A stretch of DNA of 6,531 nucleotides from a bacterium (GTDB lineage: Bacteria; Patescibacteria; Saccharimonadia; Saccharimonadales; UBA4665). The translations under genes were made by a program, and so were the position numbers. Shown here in pieces: positions 1 to 5,282 of this stretch. Positions within the stretch are counted from its first letter, which is position 1. Every line of letters starts with the position of its first letter. The stretch is from positions 1 through 6,531 of the forward strand of contig JAJYCU010000039.1 in the NCBI GenBank assembly GCA_021778165.1, written 5' to 3'. Below the pieces are notes generated by a model. That model had not been told where the DNA came from and ran no database searches. It saw only the letters and a program-made list of their open reading frames with translations.

Positions 1-799
1 GAATATAAATCTAAGTATTATAAGTATCAATGATAGTAAGGACCCAGATGATTTAATTAAAAAAGACCCTGGTCTTTGGGTTAAGGCTATTGAAAACCAT
101 CAATATGCCTTAGATTGGTTAATTAGTAGGTATTTAACAGTTTACGATATTAAATCAGCTGAAGGTAAGAAAAAATTTACTGATAAAATGTTGCCAATTG
201 TTAATAAACTGCAAGACGAAGTTGAAAAAGAATTCTATTTAAATAAAGTATCCGACATTATAGAAATAGATCGAAATGCTATTAATAAAAAAAGTCAGAA
301 TTATTTGTCTGAGGTTGTAGCTTTAAAAAGATCGAAAGTCAACATCAATAGTCTCAATAAATCTAATCAAGAGTTTTTAAAAGTCGAGGATAAGTTTATT
401 TGTTTAGTACTTTTAAGGCCAACTTTAAGGGAATTACTAAAGCCTCTAAAGAAATCAGTATTTATTCAAGAAGATTCAATAAATATTTATAGTTTATTAT
501 CAAAAACTCCAGATTTTGATTTTAACAAATCTAAAGCTAAATTAACCGAGTTTAATATTTCGACTGATTATGTTAAAATAATAGTATTATTATACGAAGA
601 ATTGTATCAAAAACTCGACTTAGATAGCCTATATTATGAGGCAAGTTTTCTTAGATTAAGATTAGTCGACAATTATGTGAAATCTCAAAAAGATGATATT
701 CAAGAAAAGCTATTGTTAGCAAATGATACTGAAGTTGAAGCATTACTAAAAAATGTAAATAATTTAAATACATTTTTAAATAAGATTAAAAGGAGTTAA
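1..799 (+). CDS. dnaG: DNA primase DnaG, C-terminal part (5' end outside window)
   Basis: Primase makes the RNA primers for lagging-strand replication and docks on the replicative helicase DnaB through its C-terminus. The open frame runs in from the window edge (first full codon at base 2) and gives 265 visible residues; the Met at 188 is internal, because the upstream codons encode conserved primase sequence. Visible residues 12-20 read SKDPDDLIK, matching the GKDPD end of the Toprim catalytic domain, followed by the conserved WLI...DI.SAEGKKKFTDK...P block (about 39-68) and the linker helix (EKEFYLNKVSDII). Residues about 125-265 are helical, poorly conserved and in the position of the DnaB-binding domain. 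The zinc finger, RNA-polymerase domain and the Toprim acidic residues lie upstream and cannot be seen. It ends 6 nt before rpoD, with the rpoD ribosome binding site inside its last codons. No frameshift is seen. Confidence 0.93.
   Translation, partial: NINLSIISINDSKDPDDLIKKDPGLWVKAIENHQYALDWLISRYLTVYDIKSAEGKKKFTDKMLPIVNKLQDEVEKEFYLNKVSDIIEIDRNAINKKSQNYLSEVVALKRSKVNINSLNKSNQEFLKVEDKFICLVLLRPTLRELLKPLKKSVFIQEDSINIYSLLSKTPDFDFNKSKAKLTEFNISTDYVKIIVLLYEELYQKLDLDSLYYEASFLRLRLVDNYVKSQKDDIQEKLLLANDTEVEALLKNVNNLNTFLNKIKRS
789..795 (+). promoter_or_regulatory. Shine-Dalgarno site for rpoD
   Basis: AAAGGAG lies 10 nt before the rpoD ATG at 806, within the last codons of dnaG. It is the only strong Shine-Dalgarno sequence in front of a start codon in this window. 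It fixes the rpoD start and shows that the organism uses this signal, which makes its absence before the other genes meaningful. Confidence 0.85.
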
Positions 800-805
800 A
801 TTAAC

Positions 806-1951
806 ATGGGAAGAAAACCTAAATCAATTAAATCTGATAAAACTCAAAAAAAACAAGCAGTTCCATTAACTCGTGATGAATTAGTCACTAAGGCTAAAAA
901 AGATGGTCATATCTCTCAAAAAATTATTAATGATCTATACCCGGATGTATCTGAAAATGCAGAAGCATTGGATAATTTATTTACAGAGTTGGCTGAAGCA
1001 AACATTGAGATCACTACTTCAGAGCCACCAGAAAATAGTCATTTTAGCGACGAATGGATTATTGACGAAGAGGAAGAACCAACTGAAGAGGTTACTACTG
1101 GAGTTTATTTAGATGATGACATAGCTGATGATTCTGTTAGATTATATCTAAGAGAAATCGGAAAAATACCCCTTCTTTCATCTGAAGATGAATTAGCCTT
1201 AGCGCACAGAGTAATTAAAGGCGAGCAAGCCGCAAAAGACCAGATGGCTGAAGCTAATATGAGATTAGTAGTATCAATAGCCAAAAGATATGTCGGTAGA
1301 GGTTTAGACCTACTTGATTTGATTCAGGAAGGCAATACAGGACTACTTAGAGCTGTTGAAAAGTTTGATCCTGATAAAGGTTTTAAGTTTTCGACTTATG
1401 CCACTTGGTGGATTAGGCAGGCTATCACTAGAGCAATTGCCGATCAAGCTCGTACAATTCGTATACCAGTTCATATGTTTGAAACAATTAATAAACTTTT
1501 ACGAACCCAAAGAAGATTAACTCAAGAGTTAAATAGAGAGCCAACAAATGAAGAAATTGCTGTAGCCATGGAACTTGAAGTCGATAAAGTAGAACACATA
1601 ATGAAAATAAAGCAAGATATTACATCTTTGGATGCTTCAATACGAGATGATGAAGAAGACTCAGTCTTATCTGATTTTATTGAAGATGAAGATACAATAA
1701 CACCAGAAGAATCTGCTACTGGCCAACTATTAAAAGAGCAAGTTAAAGATATGCTAGCAGCCTTAACTGATCGAGAGCAAAAAATCATTAAACTACGGTT
1801 TGGCCTTGATGATGGTAAAAGTCATACTCTAGAAGAAGTCGGACAAGAATTTTCTGTTACTCGAGAAAGAATTAGGCAGATTGAAGCTAAAGCATTAGCT
1901 AAACTCAGAAAACACCGTGATGCAAAAAAACTACATGATTATATTGGATAA
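806..1951 (+). CDS. rpoD: RNA polymerase sigma-70 factor RpoD (housekeeping)
   Basis: Directs RNA polymerase core to -10/-35 promoters. The 381-residue product has the full primary-sigma layout. Residues 1-20 are a basic tail. About 21-72 form a short region 1.1-like helical domain ([14 protein letters not shown]). About 82-97 are an acidic linker (DEEEEPTEE). Region 1.2 is about 105-138 ([17 protein letters not shown]) and regions 2.1-2.4 are about 148-224. Region 2 includes [10 protein letters not shown], the promoter-melting [13 protein letters not shown] (195-207) and the -10-reading helix [17 protein letters not shown]. Region 3 is about 225-300. Region 4 is about 310-369, with the helix-turn-helix [22 protein letters not shown] that reads the -35 box. 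All core motifs are close to consensus, so promoters should be conventional TATAAT-like. It is shorter than E. coli RpoD because the large non-conserved insert is absent. Second visible gene of the dnaG-rpoD operon; its stop (TAA, 1949-1951) overlaps the next ATG. Confidence 0.98.
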   Translation: MGRKPKSIKSDKTQKKQAVPLTRDELVTKAKKDGHISQKIINDLYPDVSENAEALDNLFTELAEANIEITTSEPPENSHFSDEWIIDEEEEPTEEVTTGVYLDDDIADDSVRLYLREIGKIPLLSSEDELALAHRVIKGEQAAKDQMAEANMRLVVSIAKRYVGRGLDLLDLIQEGNTGLLRAVEKFDPDKGFKFSTYATWWIRQAITRAIADQARTIRIPVHMFETINKLLRTQRRLTQELNREPTNEEIAVAMELEVDKVEHIMKIKQDITSLDASIRDDEEDSVLSDFIEDEDTITPEESATGQLLKEQVKDMLAALTDREQKIIKLRFGLDDGKSHTLEEVGQEFSVTRERIRQIEAKALAKLRKHRDAKKLHDYIG

Positions 1952-1953
1952 TG
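1949..1953 (+). promoter_or_regulatory. TAATG stop/start overlap coupling rpoD to the kinase gene
   Basis: The rpoD stop TAA and the kinase ATG share one base. Only a weak TGGA precedes it, 2-3 nt from the ATG and too close to act as a normal Shine-Dalgarno. Termination-reinitiation is the simplest explanation and supports co-expression of the two genes. Confidence 0.7.
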
Positions 1954-2544
1954 ACTGATTTAGGCCTTAGAATTATCGGTATAAGCGGAACGAATGGATC
2001 CGGCAAAGATACCGTATCAAATATATTGGCAGACCTGCTTAACTATAAATTTATTTCTGTTAGTCAGTTTTTGCGTCAAGAGTTATTAAAACAAGCCAAA
2101 GAAATTAACCGAGAAAATACTAGAGAATTAAGCAATCACCTAGAAATTAAATATGGTAAATCGTACTTAGTAGAAGAAGCGATTAATCAGTATAAAAAAT
2201 TCAAAGATGAATTTGGTGGTTTAGTGGTTTCGTCTATTAGGAATACCAATGAAGCTAGCAAGGTGAAATCTTTAAATGGGATTATGGTTTGGGTTGATGC
2301 TGACCCGGAAATTAGATATCAGAGAATAAAGGATAATCTAAATCGAGATAGACCAGCCGATGACGATGTATCATTTAGTGATTTTTTGAAACAAGAAAAC
2401 GAAGAAATGGCATACAATAAAAATAATCAGAATTTAAATACGGCGGAAATTAAAATAATGTGCGACATTACGATTTTAAATAATAATAATCTAGGTAGCC
2501 TAAAAAAAATACTAACTGAAAAGTTCTTGATAAAGTCTAATTAG
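1951..2544 (+). CDS. P-loop kinase of the dephospho-CoA kinase / NMP kinase-like class, substrate unknown
   Basis: A 197-residue cytosolic protein with the fold signature of small-molecule P-loop kinases. Residues 8-21 hold a beta strand and a Walker A loop (IIGISGTNGSGKDT) with Lys19 and the Asp-Thr ending seen in some nucleotide and dephospho-CoA kinases, rather than Ser/Thr straight after Lys. Residues 91-99 (LVVSSIRNT) look like a Walker B-type strand and substrate loop. VWVDADPEIRYQRI (113-126) is the strand and helix typical of CoaE-like enzymes. Residues 132-153, with Arg132, Arg134 and acidic residues, fit a LID region, and 171-188 fit the final strand and helix. The substrate cannot be decided: automated tools may say CoaE, dNMP kinase or 'AAA family ATPase'. 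The ATG overlaps the rpoD stop (TAATG) and has no good Shine-Dalgarno, so translation is probably coupled to rpoD. Its last 33 bp overlap the convergent gene. Confidence 0.75.
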   Translation: MTDLGLRIIGISGTNGSGKDTVSNILADLLNYKFISVSQFLRQELLKQAKEINRENTRELSNHLEIKYGKSYLVEEAINQYKKFKDEFGGLVVSSIRNTNEASKVKSLNGIMVWVDADPEIRYQRIKDNLNRDRPADDDVSFSDFLKQENEEMAYNKNNQNLNTAEIKIMCDITILNNNNLGSLKKILTEKFLIKSN

Positions 2545-5196
2545 CTCTTTTTTTGTATGGTTTCTACCATATAAAAAGATGATCTTTATGATTATAAATA
2601 TCATAGCAGAAAATATTACAAAAACTATATCATTGAAATTTAGTTTGTTTAGATATCGATTGAAATAATTACCATATATAATAAATGCAAGACTTATAAC
2701 AGAAATCAAAATTAAACCAAACGTTGACTTATTTGAAGTTAATCTATTAATTAAGTCTTTATGATAAAAATTAGTTTTTTCGAAAATAACGTTTATATAA
2801 TTTAAAAATATTAGGGTAACTAAAGTCATCGTTATTGCACTTAAATAAATTGGGTTTGATGTTGAAATATAGTATGGAGTTAAGCCAAATCTAACAAAAT
2901 ATAAAATGAAGTTTGAATAGGCTAAAATTGCCATAGTTATTGACCAAAAAATTATTCTTGTTAGTGCTTCTTTATCTATTAGGTTTGCTTTTATTGATTT
3001 TAATTCTTGGTTATAGTGTTTGTCTTTAAGTAAAGACCTATTTGGTATAACTTGACCTATTAATATATAAATAATAATTAAACTTGGCGTAATAGCTGTA
3101 GGTAGGTTAAAAAATTTAATAGTTAAAATTCCGACAATTATCAATATTAGTGCAGCAATACTATTAGTAAATAATGAATAATAAATTTTCACTATATTTA
3201 GAACTTTTTTCTTAGATTCAATAATTAAATTTATTAATTGGTACAGGTTTGTTTGTTCGATATTTATTAAATACTTTATGGATAATTCTTTAAGCGAGTT
3301 ATCGTTAGAAACTATTCCGTTTGACACTAGCTTGAGGGCGGGTAAGTCTTCAATACTTTCTCCGACATAGCTTATGGTTGTTCCCATTTCATTTAGTCGT
3401 CTAATAATTTCAAATTTTATCTCGCTATTATTTTCTATAATAATTAGATGATTGACGTCATCGTTTAAATATTGGTCTATATAAGATAAATTATTCCCAA
3501 CTATGGTTTTAGTTTTAATAGGATTATTTTTCTTTAACCCAAGTATCATATTTTTTAAATTTTGACTTTGATAGATATTTCGGCAAAAAGTAATAAGTTT
3601 AATGTTATGATTCCTGGCTCTATATAAGGATTCTATATTTTTACTTTCAATCATGTCATTTATTTCTATTTGGCCAAGATACGTCAGTTCGCTCAAAATT
3701 TCTGATGTTTTAAATTTTTTCTTTTGTAGGTTAAATTCTTTATACGCATATCCCAAAACAATTGATTCCGAGTTTTGGATTATGCTATCAAAATATTTAA
3801 AATCTAATTTATTAAAAGGTCTAATCGTTTCATTATCTTGGATATCTTTAATTTTATTAATCAATAAATCTGCTGGCGCTTGAATATAGCAGATAATTTT
3901 TTTATTGTCTCTAACAATCGATATATTTATATTATGTTCCAAAGTTATGAAATCAATTTCATCTGAGTTAAAAAAAGTTTGTTCAGAATCTAACTCCAAG
4001 GAATTTATAAATCTATGGACCGTATTTGAATAATACGACTCGTTGAATCTTAAGTTTGAGTTATCGTTATAATATTCGGATAAAATCTTTGGCTGGCTGG
4101 AGTAGTAGAGTGAGTTATAGAACATTCTTAGTTGTGTTTTTTTTGAATTCAATAATTTAAAATCACTTGGGTTATACTCTGTATAACCAGTGTATAGTTT
4201 TGATATATATTCTTTTTCATTTGAAAGAAATAAATTATCGTAACTTGAGATTAATAGGTCTGTTTCAGACAAAGATTGATCAGTTTCGCTAGACATTGTT
4301 TTGCTACCATTTTTAAATAGATTTTTAAAATTTATTAAAAAACTAAATGGCATAGCTATTATTAAAATAGATAAAATGATGTTACCTAGGATATAATTAT
4401 CAAATTTTAAAAAATTTAGATTTAAAAAATAGAAACCGAAACATAATATAATAGCCGATGCCATTATTAGTTGCGAAGTTTTCGCCCTGATGTCTGAAAA
4501 ATTAGATACGTGTTTTTGGATTATTTGCTTCAGTGAAAGAATTTTGCCAAGTCTTGTTAACATACCTACTTGAAAAATTACACCATATCCAGAGCCTTCT
4601 ATTATCTCATCTCCAGTAAATACATAATTTTCTAAACTAAGTTTATTGTGCGGATTCTCTAAATTTTTTATCTGATAACTTTGGTTTGAAGTATAGTGGC
4701 TCTTAATAACGGTCATACTTTCGATTTTTAATAAACGTATGTCGGCTGGGATTATAATATTTTTTTCATAATAAACGATGTCACCTACAGTTAGATCTTC
4801 AGTATTTACATATTTTAATTTTCCGTTTCTTTTAACCTTTATTTTGTTTATTTTTAGTGATTTACTGATATTTTCTTCAATTTTGTTATTTACACTAAAA
4901 AGATTTACTACTTCAATAATTATGATTGCAAGAATGATACTTAGTACAAATAGATTATCATCTAAAATCGCAAAAATTATAACTATAAAATAGTATAAAA
5001 ACTTTGCTTTATAATATTTTGGTTTAGCGGTACTGAAATATAATTTGGGTTTATAATTCTTAAAACTATTATCGCCATATTTTAAGATGTTTTTGAGCAC
5101 TCTTTTATCCGATAGACCACCCATATCAACCTTTAGAGAGTCAAGGAGTTCTTTGTCAGACATATTTAGGAAATTTTTATTAATAACAAATGACAT
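2512..5196 (-). CDS. P2-type cation ATPase homologue lacking catalytic and ion-binding residues (putative pseudo-ATPase)
   Basis: An 894-residue membrane protein, normal length for P2 ATPases. Order: cytosolic N-terminal cap (11-60, with DKELLDSL...GLSDKR); M1-M2 (about 64-100); A domain (about 112-230, with LTVGDIV, IPADIRLL, VFTG and GYGVIFQVGMLTRLGKI); M3-M4 (about 241-290); P and N domains (about 291-670); M5-M10 (about 671-692, 698-718, 746-768, 784-804, 824-844, 855-876). Family landmarks survive: SIVLGYAYKEF, LTYLGQIEIND, EDLPALK, LPTAITP, and the TLVTLIFLNYINVIF helix. Signature residues do not: TGES is TSNQ (169-172), PEGLP is PFSFL (283-287), the DKTGT region reads SSYDNLFLSN (317-326), KGAPE is IQAPA (438-442), TGD is CRN (538-540), and GDGVND is GESIED (612-617). 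The phosphorylation cycle should therefore be impossible, and ion transport unlikely. The reading frame is intact and its base composition resembles its neighbours. The start at 5196 is chosen because of the -10 box just upstream; Met12 (5161-5163) is an alternative. The real function is unknown. Confidence 0.85.
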   Translation of the reverse strand: MSFVINKNFLNMSDKELLDSLKVDMGGLSDKRVLKNILKYGDNSFKNYKPKLYFSTAKPKYYKAKFLYYFIVIIFAILDDNLFVLSIILAIIIIEVVNLFSVNNKIEENISKSLKINKIKVKRNGKLKYVNTEDLTVGDIVYYEKNIIIPADIRLLKIESMTVIKSHYTSNQSYQIKNLENPHNKLSLENYVFTGDEIIEGSGYGVIFQVGMLTRLGKILSLKQIIQKHVSNFSDIRAKTSQLIMASAIILCFGFYFLNLNFLKFDNYILGNIILSILIIAMPFSFLINFKNLFKNGSKTMSSETDQSLSETDLLISSYDNLFLSNEKEYISKLYTGYTEYNPSDFKLLNSKKTQLRMFYNSLYYSSQPKILSEYYNDNSNLRFNESYYSNTVHRFINSLELDSEQTFFNSDEIDFITLEHNINISIVRDNKKIICYIQAPADLLINKIKDIQDNETIRPFNKLDFKYFDSIIQNSESIVLGYAYKEFNLQKKKFKTSEILSELTYLGQIEINDMIESKNIESLYRARNHNIKLITFCRNIYQSQNLKNMILGLKKNNPIKTKTIVGNNLSYIDQYLNDDVNHLIIIENNSEIKFEIIRRLNEMGTTISYVGESIEDLPALKLVSNGIVSNDNSLKELSIKYLINIEQTNLYQLINLIIESKKKVLNIVKIYYSLFTNSIAALILIIVGILTIKFFNLPTAITPSLIIIYILIGQVIPNRSLLKDKHYNQELKSIKANLIDKEALTRIIFWSITMAILAYSNFILYFVRFGLTPYYISTSNPIYLSAITMTLVTLIFLNYINVIFEKTNFYHKDLINRLTSNKSTFGLILISVISLAFIIYGNYFNRYLNKLNFNDIVFVIFSAMIFIIIKIIFLYGRNHTKKELIRLYQELFS
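2548..2579. other. Hairpin just after the operon's last stop codon
   Basis: TATGGT (2556-2561) and ACCATA (2566-2571) form a perfect 6 bp stem around a TTCT loop. The stem extends outward through a G-T wobble, five T-A pairs, a T-G wobble and one more T-A, about 14 pairs in all. It starts 3 nt after the kinase stop codon, where a terminator is expected, but the T-run is on the 5' arm and the A-run on the 3' arm when read on either strand. It therefore lacks the trailing U-tract of a standard intrinsic terminator. It also lies inside the last codons of the convergent membrane-protein gene (residues about 873-883). It could be a weak bidirectional terminator, an mRNA 3'-end-protecting stem, or chance in AT-rich DNA. 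Confidence 0.4.
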
Positions 5197-5204
5197 TTAA
5201 TCTA

Positions 5205-5210
5205 ATTATA
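5205..5210 (-). promoter_or_regulatory. -10 box of the pseudo-ATPase gene, probably leaderless
   Basis: A perfect TATAAT on the minus strand, 8 nt before the ATG at 5196. Transcription normally starts 6-8 nt after the hexamer, which would put the mRNA 5' end at or within a base or two of the start codon. The visible RpoD region 2.4 is of the type that reads this sequence. There is no clear -35 box. Confidence 0.55.
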
Positions 5211-5269
5211 AACTAGAGTTTAAATTCTTATGTTTATTTTTTAATTAATAATAACTGATCGGATGGGTT

Positions 5270-5275
5270 TATACT
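5270..5275 (+). promoter_or_regulatory. -10 box of polA, probably leaderless
   Basis: TATACT (one mismatch to TATAAT) lies 7 nt before the polA ATG at 5283. The expected start point is 5281-5283, so the transcript would have no leader or almost none. GGATGGG at 5261-5267 looks like a ribosome binding site, but it is 15 nt from the ATG and upstream of the -10 box. Confidence 0.5.
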
Positions 5276-5282
5276 ATATAAG

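Larger units (their letters stand above)
5197..5282. promoter_or_regulatory. Divergent promoter region between the pseudo-ATPase gene and polA
   Basis: An 86 bp, very AT-rich gap, the only true intergenic space in the window. It must hold the promoters of both divergent genes. Each start codon has a -10-like hexamer directly before it; no convincing TTGACA-like -35 box is found at 16-18 bp spacing on either strand. The central A/T-rich run (about 5231-5252) could act as an UP-like element for both. No Shine-Dalgarno is well placed for either gene. Confidence 0.7.

Noticed and set aside
188..799. A 203-residue gene starting at ATG 188
   Set aside because: The same frame is open back to the window edge and the upstream codons encode conserved DnaG sequence (SKDPDDLIK, WLI, AEGKKKF), so 188 is an internal Met.
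903..1112. Small plus-strand reading frame inside rpoD
   Set aside because: Out-of-frame shadow of the strongly conserved rpoD; no ribosome binding site and no recognisable protein.
1522..1788. Minus-strand reading frame opposite rpoD
   Set aside because: Serine-rich translation is what the antisense of an acidic, AT-rich coding sequence produces; no independent support.
3653..3883. Plus-strand reading frame opposite the pseudo-ATPase
   Set aside because: Shadow of the membrane-protein gene; no start signal.
4778..4993. Plus-strand reading frame rich in Phe, Leu and Ile opposite M1-M2 and the A domain
   Set aside because: Hydrophobic look comes from the complement of Lys/Asn/Ile-rich codons; no start signal or family resemblance.
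2512..5196. Annotating the membrane protein as an active cation-transporting ATPase
   Set aside because: Family membership is clear, but the phosphorylated Asp, TGES Glu, KGAPE Lys, TGD Asp and ion-ligand acids are all replaced.
2512..5196. Calling the membrane-protein gene a pseudogene
   Set aside because: No stop or frameshift over 894 codons, all ten membrane helices and landmark loops are preserved, and it has its own -10 box. Pseudoenzyme fits better, though relatives are needed to be sure.
5261..5267. GGATGGG as the polA ribosome binding site
   Set aside because: 15 nt from the ATG, too far, and upstream of the -10 box, so probably not in the mRNA. The ATG within it is out of frame with polA and soon meets a stop.
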